Assembly (NCBI RefSeq): GCF_035083965.1
Contig: NC_089724.1
Location: forward strand, 34,373,222 to 34,437,221
Origin: Branchiostoma lanceolatum
Taxonomy: Eukaryota > Chordata > Leptocardii > Amphioxiformes > Branchiostomatidae
Direction: 5' to 3'
DNA: 64,000 bases
Shown: piece by piece, positions 1 through 9,959 of the stretch
Layout: each line of letters starts with the position of its first letter
Numbering within the stretch: the first letter of the stretch is position 1
Notes under the pieces: model-generated
The model's database searches: none
What the model saw: the letters and a program-made list of their open reading frames with translations, nothing else
What the model was told of the DNA's origin: nothing
Program-made: the position numbers and the translations under genes

Positions 1-659
1 GTCAGAAACTTTCCTTCCTATATTGGAACATTCGGCCACATCATGATAATAAATAAATAAATAAATCCTGGGAGATTTGTACTACAATGTTGTTCACTGG
101 AAGTTCGGAACCCGCTTCCAACACTGCGCAAATCAGATATTTAAGCATGCTTAATGGCATTCGTAATTGAAGCTTAAAGAGGAGCCCGGCGTACCCTGGA
201 TAACGCAATAAGGAAGTACTCCCCACTGTGACCTTCCCAGAAGTTTGAGGGGTGAATTGGCCCCCATAACTACATAAACTCATAAAAATCCCAGACTGTC
301 TTCAAGCTGAAAACGATAGCTGGAGCAGATTTGCATACAGTACTGGTCAAAATTCAATTATTTTTCTCTTGCTGAATTGTCAAACCTTGCTGAATGGCCA
401 AGATAGATGTAACAAAAGTACATGATCAAGGCTAATATACCAGCTGCAACTTTCAGTATTTGGAAAACCAACCTTGTGCTCAAATTCCAAATCTAAGTAT
501 CAAAGTGTCTAAATCTCCAATTGTGTCCATGTATTTATATCTTGAAAATATCTTACTCACAGTAGAATAAGCTTTGATAGTTGTGTTTCTAGAAATGTGG
601 CCAGAAAAGAAACCAGTACAAACGGGTGCTATGTACATGTAACGTAACTTACCAATTAT
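1..659. other. Non-coding, AT-rich sequence
   Basis: No open frame here has exon-like splice borders or a recognisable domain. I see nothing further in it. Confidence 0.5.
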
Positions 660-1390
660 CGTCCAATTTATTAAAAACGTATCTATCTTCAAACCTCGTG
701 GACAGAGCCAAAAGTTTAGCCCATGGGAAGAAATATCAGCTCTTCTAAAAAGAAAATGCATAGTCTGTAAGTTTTTCTCCGCCTGTTTAAAGCCGTGCGA
801 GCATGTATTCATACTGAGGTCTATGTTGAAGAATTGTGCTAGGGCTACCATTATCGTCAACTTCAGTCTTTCTCCTTCTAGCGCTATACTTGAAGAGCAT
901 AGACCAGAAAAAATGCACATTAACTGTCCAAAGTAGTCTACAGACAAATGATAGTAGAGTCACTATGTTTGTCCTGCCGCTTGCTTGACGCGATGGAAGA
1001 AAACATGAGCGGCACGTGGCGTTAACGTGATAAACGCATGGCCATGATGTTTTTGCCGTGCAAAAATGTACCACAAGTAAGGTTCGCTAGGTTATATCAA
1101 ACCTTCCTCAAACAGTTTTCAACCTCGAACCGCCATGGATAGTTTGAATATCAAGGATAGGCTTAACGTCGGCTACTTTTAACAGATGCTAGCTATCGTG
1201 TAAGTTTGAAAAACATGATGAAGTACGCGGTGTCGAATTGCATATGAAATACGTCATGCCTTTCAGACGTTGCGTCCATGCAACTTGCTGTTACTGGTTC
1301 AGGTGTTTATCCTGTTATGTCGCTGGACGTAAACCTATTTCCTTGTTTTGTATAAGAAAGAGTTATTACTAAGGATACTTATGACGTTCC
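660..1390 (-). repeat. Interspersed repeat, about 0.73 kb, divergent copy
   Basis: This stretch matches, on the opposite strand, the sequence at about 40685-41456 and, in the same orientation, 63119-63890. The match runs from a block around GTCCAATTTATT at one end to a block around CTGGACGTAAACCTA at the other. This copy is clearly diverged from the other two, which are mirror images of each other in the large palindrome. I recognise no coding function. The family is unidentified. Confidence 0.65.
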
Positions 1391-2952
1391 TTATTGCTTC
1401 TGAGAACTAGCTTTGGCAAAATCAATCTCAAACAATCTTTATTGTGAAACCAACCTTGCAGGCATGTCTGAGGACGCTGAATTTCATTAGATTTCTTACA
1501 ATTTCAAAAGTACGTTAAAAACATTCCAGTTGATCAGATAAAAACTACATCACAATATTCATATTGGACTCAAGGGTCGGTAAGTGCTCATGAGGAATAT
1601 ATTTGCACAAGTACATCCGTGGGTAGGGCAGCACGCCTGGCTACGCGCAGGTAGTGTGTCGCCCATTCTCCGTTAACGTGTGCAATTGCTGTCGCACAAG
1701 AATATCCAGGTAGCTAATTGTTCAATCGCACATTGCCATCGACTTTGGTAGCTTAATGTCGCCATTAGATATAAGAAATACGATTACCTACGATGAGTAC
1801 GCTTTTTACCTTCATGGCAGGCTATTTTTAGGTCGTTAGGGACATTACTTTGGTTTGTAACCGTCAAAAAAGACCCGTCGCAAATCCCAATAGCACAATA
1901 GGCACTGCATTTACATGCTGAAAAACGCGTTTCTTGAATAGAATTTTATCAATGATTTATACCTACCGGTGAGGTCAACATGAAACAAGCAGCGGATTTT
2001 GTCCAGGTGGACCAAATCTCAAGCACAGGTGCCATTTATGCCTGTTGCAAGTTTTTAACTTTGACTTACGTTACGAAAACGAATGAATAAAAATCTGTCA
2101 CAAAAAGAGTGATTTGCCCGAATTTCTTATGTGTTTTGTTCTTATATATTATACGTGCTACAGATACACCCGACCACTCCTCATTTCAGGGTCGCCATTC
2201 CTTTACGTATAATCACGAAACGGGCGCCATCTATCGATGGGCATTATATTTGCAGCATAAAGAAAGTATCAACCCCTTGACTTTACACAACTGTCACAAA
2301 ACTGTTTCACGAATGTTACACAACTTTCTGACAAAACTTTCTGAGTTTTTCTTGCTACATCCTATAGCTTAGGTTTAAAGCCAGCGATATGTAAATGTGC
2401 CCTGTCAGGTATTCTAACTGTTTGTGTCTCTCACATCTAACGTTATATTTGTCATGTCTCAGGTGATGAAGTTAATTTAGCATAAGATAAACTCAACGGA
2501 CTATATATATCATCTTTAAAGATCTTTTAAAGACGTTCAAAAGCGCCTGTTGTAGGACTTTGGGTATCTGAAAATATTCTCCGGAACACATTTTGCCTGA
2601 TTTTTCCCCTTTTTGACGACATGGGTGGGTGTGTATGTAGTTCAACAGCATAACTCGAAAAGGTGAGTATGGATGTTAATGACATTTGGCAGGTGAGTAG
2701 CGGTTGTGGGAAGGTAGGTAAAGTTGCAAAAATATTACCTCTTGTTATCTCGTCAGTTGTATACAAAAGCTTAAATTTCGTTTAGCTGAAAATTCGGCAG
2801 CTGCTCTGCTGAGTTGAAATGTATCGTCTTCTTGTCACATTTCTCTGCCATGTAGTGCGCTTGCGCTCAGCTTTGTTATCACGGTGCTGGTGCGTTACAG
2901 AGGCTCCGAGTAGCCCATGAAGATGCCCATAAAATGCTAATTTGCTAACCCA
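1391..2952. other. Non-coding interval, nothing recognised
   Basis: No exon-like frame, RNA gene or terminal inverted repeat was found by eye. Confidence 0.4.
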
Positions 2953-3139
2953 CACTGCACGAAATGGCCTCGTATCCCGGCGTATACGTACAGGGATTCC
3001 TCCGGAAATATTCCATATCCCGGTGCGGATTTAGCGTTTCCGTTAGTTATGGAAACGCTAAATCCGCACCGGGATATGGAATATTTCCGGAGGAATCCCT
3101 GTACGTATACGCCGGGATACGAGGCCATTTCGTGCAGTG
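2953..3139. mobile_element. Foldback MITE of the CACTG-ended (CACTA/EnSpm-like) family
   Basis: A 187-bp near-perfect hairpin. Its two arms of about 85-90 bp are reverse complements across a loop of about 9 bases. Both ends read CACTGCACGAAATGGCC inward, the same terminus as the 3.5-kb elements at 21008 and 34231. The flanks carry a 3-bp duplication, CCA at 2950-2952 and at 3140-3142. A CACTG terminus with 3-bp target duplications is the hallmark of CACTA/EnSpm transposons. The element has no coding capacity, so it would depend on a transposase from elsewhere. The apparent frames on both strands only reflect the palindrome. Confidence 0.85.
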
Positions 3140-3142
3140 CCA

Positions 3143-4060
3143 TGTCTACCAAATACTGCAAGCGTGAAAGTTCCGTCAGGTACTACTATAGATTTAACTT
3201 TCTTTTGCTTCAATTGAATAATTCATCGGTCGATCGATGTTCCTGTCTTTCTCAGTTGCATATATCACATGGTAAAGTATGAGATAAGACTGTTCTTGTG
3301 CAGAAGATACGTATGTCACATACCATCGAATGCTTTATTCATCAAGACATCGACAATTGCAACTGCTGTTACGGATTAATATATCATGAATGATTGTATA
3401 TTCATGAACAAATTTTAGTTGAAATTTGCCAGTGAAACTTTCACTACATCATTTGGTTTACTTTTCTGTACCACTCCATGGCTCAAAGGTATAGAATTGT
3501 ACTATCTCTCAGTGTCAGTCTACATCAAATCATTAGTAGCTAATACAACAAAACTCAGAAGCAATAAACACTGCCTAGACATCGATCGATACAATAATAT
3601 GCCATCCAGTGTCCTCCTAGAAAAAATGCTATTGAAAGATAAGTACCATTCATTGACAGCATGTGCAACTTGTAACGAAGAAAGAATTGAATTTCTCAAT
3701 AATTCAGATATCAAAGTGTAAGACTAGCTATAGTGCACACATTACCCAAGACAAGTACAAAGACGTTTCATGTTCTTATGTCATGCCCTTACACAATTTA
3801 TGTCTATCTAGGCTAATACACATATTCATATAATTCCAGGCCAAAAAAAAACAAACACGCAACATAAAGACTCAAGAGCCACGTGTGCTGTATGCCCCCA
3901 TTGTGCATTATACAATCTACATTATACAGATTGGTATCTAAGCGAAACTAGATTAATGTTACTGGCCAGCGATCGTATACAACGTTTTGCTTTACTTTGG
4001 ACCTGCCACAATTGTTCTGTTGGGTAATTAACTTTGATTTTTTGTGTCCTTTCTTTTTAC
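3143..4060. other. Non-coding interval downstream of the FN3-like gene fragment
   Basis: The minus-strand gene at 4061-9951 should continue here, because its last visible exon ends in mid-codon. I found no convincing next exon. The remainder of that gene may lie outside the window. Confidence 0.35.
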
Positions 4061-4331
4061 CCACTGCCTGGATAGGACAGCACGAAACTCCCAGTCGTGC
4101 ACAGCCCGGCTTGGTTGACAGCAGTGATGACGACATGATGCTCTTTGTTGCTGTCCACACCGTCCAGGCGCATCTCGGTCTTCTCTGTTTCTCTCCACTG
4201 CATGACGTCAGTTCCGGCTGCCTTGGTTCCCATGGAAACCTCGTACACGAGGGAGGAGTTACTGAGGAACACGCCTGTCCAGTCGAACACCATCACTCCC
4301 TGCTGGGGCCACCAGCTCCGGAACCTGTTTC
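4061..4331 (-). CDS. FN3-like gene, exon 3'-most visible
   Basis: The acceptor is CCACAG at 4332-4333 and the donor GTAAAA at 4060-4059. The 271-nt exon enters with two bases completing a Gly codon and leaves with two bases of the next. Its translation has an acidic and aromatic FN3-like core ending in VVITAVNQAGLCTTGSF, the typical G-strand-type end of these repeats. The downstream partner exon is not found in the window. Confidence 0.75.
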
Positions 4332-7300
4332 CTGTGGACAGGAACGAACATATTCATCAATACAGGAACGAAAATATGGTGCAGATATGCCATATATATC
4401 CTGATTGTGTTCTTTTCTCACAAACATTCAACTCCACCATAAGTGTAACACTTACTTCATAAGTACTAATTGGAACTGCTACTATTTTATGTAGGGTTGG
4501 TATGGTGATGGGCAAGTGAGTAGAGCGTTTGTATTTCATTCGGTAGGTCGTAAGTTCGATCCCCAACCGAGTAGGTATTGCAAATACTGTTTTCTCTAAT
4601 TAGCACCCAGCATTAATTTGGGAATATAACTCCAAACCAGTAAACTAGCCCACTGATGTGCTGCTTGCACAATATTGTGCGGTCCAATAGTTGGGCGCCA
4701 CCCTATGCACCATGACGTGTGGGGCGGACTTTAACCTAACTTTAGTATGGTGTATTCTAAAGGCAATACTTACTTAATTGTAAGTAAGTATTCTAAAGGC
4801 ATTGGAAAAACCAATTGTAATAAACCCTGGGACAGAACTTACCCATTACCAGCGGTCGCTCAATCTCCACATAAATGTCTGAGGTAACGTCATCACTGAC
4901 CATGCCCCCATGATTGACAGCCCTGACGTGTACGTCATACCTGTTGTAGCCGTGCAGGTGGAGCCCTGAGAGGGTTGCGTGAGTCTGTCCGTTCAGACCA
5001 ACATCGATCCAAGGGAAGTCAGTCAAACCAGGACCAGTCACACGGCACTGTCAGGGAAAGCAAGATACATAGATTTAGAATATTTATAGGAGACATTCTA
5101 TGACAAAATAAAGCTAGTGAAATTTTGCTTAGTCTACAGCCATGTTAGAAATATTGCTTCAATTAAAGATCCCGTTAAGTACGTGGTTGACAGTTTGTTA
5201 AGAATTGAGTGAAGCTACTTGACAGGGCCTAGATATGTTTTTCGTTACCTGATAATTCCGTATGCCAGTTACATCAAAGAACCCTTCCCATGACAGGTGG
5301 ATGACGTCATTAGTAGACTGATGGAAGGCGCGGGACGGGTAGTAGGACTGGGGCTCACTCATTGTCTCTACAATGGCGTGGTCACTGGTACAAAGGGAAC
5401 AAACAAGTCAAATACTCGTGGCTGAACAAAATCTTTTCCTTTCACAATTTGTGTTTAGTCACCGGTCTAAGATTCATTCATGCTGTGCTGTTCGATGAAT
5501 ACTTAAATTGTAGAAATCACTAAGTTAATGCTTTACTCTAAAACATGCCCAGCTGCAGCTAGCTTTGTTTTCGATATGTTGCAGAAAGCTTGTGATGTCT
5601 AGCCAGTCTACCTGTTTGGCGGCTGAGTGACAATGGTTACGCCGTCTGACGTCAAGTGTGACGTCATCCCTGCGTAGTTATGACAGCGGAGAGTGGAGTA
5701 GACAGTATCGCCGTGGGTCAGGTGACCGGAAAGGTCAAAGGTGGCGCTGTAGAGTGATGGCTGCTGGGTAAACTGCTGGACCTCTCCTGATCCTGGACCC
5801 AAACCTTGTTGCAAAGGAGAATATCCAGAAGAATAAAGGAAATTACACAAAATGCTTTTTTTCCATTTCACAAAAATATCACATAGAAAGAGAAAAGAAA
5901 TAGACTCGGAGAACTGATACAAACGTAAACCACGGATATATTTTCAAATTCATGATACAGATTACGATGGAATATTCATGAAATTGAAACAAAACTTAAA
6001 ATTACAACGTGAGTATACGTAATATGCATCATATGAAATCATAGATTGATGACAAATGGCGAAAAAGTATGACAGAATTAACATCCGACTAAAATTAATA
6101 TGACAGAAATATTGACAAATAAATGCGACAGAATCAGTAGCAAACAAAAAAGCCCAGGAAGTTCAGACCAACATCAATCCAAGGGAAGTCAGTCAAACCA
6201 GGACCAGTCACACGGCACTGTCAGGGAAAGCAAGATACATAGATTTAGAATATTTATAGGAGACATTCTAAGGTAAATAAAGCTAGTGAAAAATGCTTTC
6301 GCTCATTTTGCTTGGTCTACAGCCATGGTAAAAACACTGCTTGCAGTCAGAGATCCCGTTAAGTACGTAGTTGACATTTTGTTAATAATTGAATGAAGCT
6401 ACTTAACAGGACCTAGATATGTTTTACGTTACCTGATAATTCCGGATGCCGGTAACATCAAAGAACCCTTCCCATGACAGGTGGATGACGTCATCAGTAG
6501 ACTGATGGAAGGCGCTGGACGGGAAGTAGGACTGGGTCTCACTCATGGTCTCTACAATGGCGTGGTCACTGGTACAGAGGGAACAAACAAGTCAAATACT
6601 CGTGGCTGAACAAAATATTTTCATTTAACAATTTGTGTGTAGTCACCGTCTAAGATTTACCCATGCTGCACTGTTTGATAAATGGTTCAATTGTAGAAAT
6701 CACTACGTTAATGCTTGACTCTAAAACATGCCCAGCTAGCTGTATTTTCAATACGTTGCATAAAGCTCGTAATTTCTAGCCAGTCTACCTGTTTGGCGGC
6801 TGAGTGACAATAGTTACGCCGTCTGACGTCACGTGTGACGTCATCCCTGCGTAGTTATGACAGCGGAGAGTGGAGTAGACAGTGTCGCCATGGGTCAGGT
6901 GACCGGAAAGGTCAAAGGTGGCGCTGTAGAGTGATGGCTGCTGGGTAAACTGGTGGACCTCTCCTGATCCTGGACTCAAACCTTGTTGAAAAGGAGTTTA
7001 TCCAGAAGAATAAAGGAAATTGCAATAAATGCGACAGAATCACTAGCAAACAAAAAGGGCAGGAAGTACACTAAATCAGTATTAAAAAAACCCCACTTAA
7101 TCAGAATAGATAAGTTATGGGAGCACAGTTTTGTCCGGGTTAGTATGACAGAAGCGATTTATTTCTATGTACAACTCAGCCTCACCTAGCGCTACTTCAC
7201 AGAAATCCACCTCACTCTCGTCATCAGTGACGTTCCAGTGGAGCGTGATGACGTCAGATTGTTGGAAGTCCACGTCTTCTTCATCACCGCCGTCCTGACG

Positions 7301-9951
7301 AAAACAGACGTTCAATTGTGATGATGTGTGATGGGTACTTTAAGCAGATACAAGAGGCTCAGTCACAGACTCTGGGTGCCAATACCAATTGAAGAAACAG
7401 CGAAATGAAGGCATTTCTTTCAGGTCATGTCAGTGTCCCTCAAGTCGGTTTAGTTTGCACGTCTTACATACATGTCGTAGAGATTATATCCTGGCTGATT
7501 CGGTGATAATGCCGGTAGAGATCCCATTAGGAGTCCGTGAATCTGAAGAAATTACCAATTTGAAAGTTTTAACTTTTCAACCTCGATTCATTCCATATTA
7601 AACTAGAGTTCCACGACCTCATACCTTCGCCAAATGATTCTAACCTTTATGACTTGTGTATTAGTAGTGTTTCTCATCAATTATAAATCATACCAGTTGA
7701 TTGTCTTAAAATATAACATGTCCAAAGTATGAGCTTAACAAATTATGAGCTCAACAAAGAAGGTTATGCTAATATTTTTCTATTAATTATGCAAATGAGG
7801 CCCGTATTAGCATAAATTGATTCAACGATGTTCACATTCACATAACGTCCCGATGCCAAAAAAAAGTATTAAATGTATGAAATTGCCGTCATTTGCCAGT
7901 GTGGAATTAGAGAAGTTACTCATTGAGTATGCAAATTAGCCCACATTAGCATATTTTCTATCTATAAACATTCCTCTCTTCCTCTCTTCCTTCTCTTACA
8001 ATTTGAATAGTCATATCATGGAACAAAGCGGATTTTTAAAGTTGCCTCATTAATTATGCAAATTAGAATCTGATTTGCATAATTATTGTCCAATCATACT
8101 AAGCATCACACAAGCTATCTACATACCAAAAATCATGACCATACATCAAGCCCATCTTGTTATAGTATTTTCTCATTCATTATGCAAATAAGGTCTTCAT
8201 TTGCATAGTTCATATCAATTAATATTTCTCTCTTCCTCAGTTACATATGTCACATGTTTCAGAGTCCTATCATGGAATTTGGCGGATGTATAAACTTTCC
8301 TCATTTATTATGTAAATAAGATACTGATTTGCATAAGAAGTGTCTAATTATGTACATCATCACTCAAGCAATCTACCTACCAAAAATCATTACTATCCAT
8401 CAAGCCCTTCTTGAGTTATTCCCTTTCAAAGTCAGATGCGAAACCTGCTCCTGCAGTTCCAAAAAAGCCGCTAGGGGGCCCAAACCACACCAATTTGGGG
8501 TCCAAAGATCTATCTACCACTCAAAAAAAAGTTCCATAGCATGTCCAGAATACGAGATATCAAAACAGGAAGTTCCGCTGCAGTACCGTAAGAAGCCGCT
8601 AGGGGGCCCAATATCTAATCGTTTTTAGGTCTCATCAAAACCTACCAACAGACTAAATACCAAGACAATCCATCAAGGCATTCTCGAGTTATCCTCTACA
8701 AACAGACAAACAAACGCTACCCTCTGCATAACCTTCTCGGCGAAGGTAACAAAAGTTCGGCGACCTCAAATCTCCATGAAATATATATTATGCAAATTAG
8801 GCCTACATTTCCATAATTATATTTGACTATTTTCACTGTCACATAACTTCCAAATGCCACAAGTATGACATTCCAGTTATCTACCAATATGGAATTACAG
8901 TGTTTTCTCAATAATTATGCAAATTTGATCTTCATGTGCATAACTTTTATCTATCAATGTCCCGTTATTTCTCAGTTACAACATATGTTGCATTCTTTAA
9001 CTGTCGTACCATTGAACGGAGTGGGTTTATAAAATGCCCCCTTAATAATGCAAATTGAATTCTGATTTGCATTATCACCATTAAAAGTAACACTTAAGCT
9101 ATCCACATAATGGAAACAAGTATACAGGTTTGGTAGTGTACCCCTTTGTGATTGGACCACCAGCTGTTGGGACCTGGGGAATTCTTGTCCCAGATTTGAA
9201 ACTTACAGGTGTGAGCTACCACAACATGCCTAGAATGGAAGTTAAGATTTTCCTCATTACTTATAAAAATTGAGTCCCAATTTGCATAATTTGTCATTCA
9301 TTGTGTACATCTCTGTCTAAGCTACCTGAATAGTAAATAACATGAAAATCTGTTGCTCCTTTCTTCAGTTATACTCCTTAGAAGATTTTGACAAATACGC
9401 CATTGCAGTTCCACTGACACATACCAGGGGGCCCAAAATCGACCTTGACCTATCTCCTCTCAACACCTACCCACATACTAAATATCATTACAATCCATCT
9501 ACACGTTCTTCAGGTATGCTGACTTTAAGTATCCGGGTGACACACATACACACACGCAAACACACACGCAGACACGCTCAAAAAATATCCCCATGAAAAG
9601 TCTTTTTTCACATGGAGATAATAACATGAAATTAAAGATTCATTAATTCGAGACCACCGTAACACATTCCCAGCAACCTGATCGTGATCGCTGACGAAAG
9701 AGACTTCGAGCAAGATCTTTACCGGTAGAATCGGCGATTTTGCCGGATGTAATATGTGACATATGTGATACCTTGATTACGGAGATAACAGGAGGTGTCA
9801 GGTCTACCAGGATTGGGTCCGAGTACACAACGGAACGGAGAGCGGCCTCGTTTTCAGCCACGACTGTCACGTGAACAAAGGAACCGTGATTCAGTGTCGC
9901 GTCTTCATTTTGCGCATGTGTGTTTCTTCCAACGGTCTTGAAGTCTTGTAG
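4061..9951 (-). CDS. FN3-like repeat protein gene (partial)
   Basis: At least eight minus-strand coding exons with GT-AG borders and matching phases encode FN3-like repeats. Order from 5': 9951-9772, 7294-7186, then either 6981-6789 plus 6568-6433 or 5804-5612 plus 5384-5249, then 5047-4843 and 4331-4061. The repeats show recurring cues such as VDLTPP at a domain start, a DSD/DDES-type acidic patch before a conserved Trp, HG...V.V.A.N.AG near the end, and repeated LRCHNYAGMTS. Such repeats are known in large extracellular proteins of invertebrate deuterostomes, and the adhesive or matrix role is inferred. Neither the N-terminus nor the stop codon is seen. Introns carry a SINE and octamer-rich repeats. 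I cannot name an orthologue. Confidence 0.75.
4493..4745 (+). repeat. tRNA-derived SINE
   Basis: The head resembles a tRNA gene. It has an A-box-like stretch (AAGTGAGTAGAGCG, about 4514-4527) and a good B-box (AAGTTCGATCCC, 4552-4563). A non-tRNA body follows, with the motif GGGCGCCACCCTATG near its 3' part. The same motif occurs in the second SINE at 28975-29280, so both belong to one family. It lies in an intron of the FN3-like gene in the opposite orientation. It is not a functional tRNA, because no complete cloverleaf forms. Confidence 0.65.
4843..5047 (-). CDS. FN3-like gene, common exon after the duplicated pair
   Basis: The acceptor ends at 5048 after CCTGACAG and the donor is a strong GGTAAGT at 4842-4841. 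The 205-nt exon starts in phase 0 with Cys-Arg-Val-Thr and ends with one base over, matching the 4331 exon. It has HLHGYNRYDVHVRAVNHGG, the end of an FN3-like repeat. A truncated duplicate of its first part lies at 6167-6226. Confidence 0.8.
5249..5384 (-). CDS. FN3-like gene, duplicated exon B, copy 1
   Basis: The 136-nt exon has acceptor TACCAG and donor GTAACG. It enters with one base and ends in phase 0 after Arg-Asn-Tyr-Gln. It encodes a repeat start with AFHQST and LSWEGFFDVTGIRNYQ. A close paralogue is at 6433-6568. Both can join the exon at 5047 in frame. Confidence 0.8.
5612..5804 (-). CDS. FN3-like gene, duplicated exon A, copy 1
   Basis: The 193-nt exon opens with two bases of a split Gly codon and closes with two bases (AG) of the next codon. 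It encodes GSGEVQQFTQQPSLYSATF and then a LSGHLTHGDTVYSTLRCHN core. It is nearly identical to 6789-6981. It is reachable from the exon at 7186 in the same phase as its paralogue. Confidence 0.8.
6167..6226 (-). pseudogene. Truncated duplicate of the 4843-5047 exon
   Basis: The first 60 or so bases after a CCCTGACAG acceptor match the start of the exon at 5047, coding CRVTGPGLTDFPWIDVGLN. The match ends abruptly, and unrelated sequence with an early stop and no nearby donor follows. This marks the breakpoint of a tandem duplication with a unit of about 1.18 kb. Confidence 0.75.
6433..6568 (-). CDS. FN3-like gene, duplicated exon B, copy 2
   Basis: The borders and phases match 5249-5384 (acceptor TACCAG, donor GTAACG, 136 nt). 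The protein differs at a few residues, for example ETQSYFPSSAF versus EPQSYYPSRAF. Its in-frame downstream partner is 5047. Joining it to 5804 would shift the frame. Confidence 0.75.
6789..6981 (-). CDS. FN3-like gene, duplicated exon A, copy 2
   Basis: The 193-nt exon has the same phases as 5612-5804 and only a few changes (VHQ for VQQ, LSP for LGP). The acceptor is CAACAAG and the donor CAG/GTAGAC. The upstream exon 7294-7186 leaves one base that is completed to Gly here. Confidence 0.75.
7186..7294 (-). CDS. FN3-like gene exon with acidic repeat start
   Basis: The 109-nt exon has acceptor CGTCAG and donor GTGAGG. It encodes DGGDEEDVDFQQSDVITLHW followed by NVTDDESEVDFCEVALG. It continues in phase 0 from the 9772 exon, which ends TPPVISVIK, to give one continuous FN3-like repeat. 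Confidence 0.8.
7601..8748 (+). repeat. Octamer-rich interspersed repeat, full-length copy
   Basis: This is about 1.15 kb, bounded by TACCTTCGCC at the left and GGCGAAGGTA at the right. It matches 61534-62693 and, in reverse, 41882-43041 along its whole length. It contains many ATGCAAAT/ATTTGCAT octamers set about 90-250 bases apart, plus conserved blocks such as GCCGCTAGGGGGCCCA. There is no coding capacity. It lies in the intron between exons 9772 and 7294. Confidence 0.75.
8749..9530 (+). repeat. Degenerate copy of the octamer-rich repeat
   Basis: It shares ATGCAAATT blocks, a GGGGGCCCAAAATC block near 9427 and the following AAATATCATTACAATCCATC segment with the full copies. It is heavily diverged. 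A short CA-rich run (about 9541-9575) follows. Confidence 0.5.
9772..9951 (-). CDS. FN3-like gene, 5'-most well supported exon
   Basis: The 180-nt exon is phase 0 at both ends, with acceptor ACTCAG and donor AAG/GTATCA. It encodes LQDFKTVGRNTHAQNEDATL, then FVHVTVVAENEAALRSV, then VDLTPPVISVIK. That is the end of one FN3-like repeat and the start of the next. A stronger-looking acceptor just upstream would put a stop in frame, so I chose this one. Confidence 0.7.
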
Positions 9952-9959
9952 CTGAGTTC

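Noticed and set aside
480-1074. Overlapping minus-strand frames near the left edge
   Set aside because: They fall in and around the interspersed repeat shared with 40685-41456. No splice or domain support.
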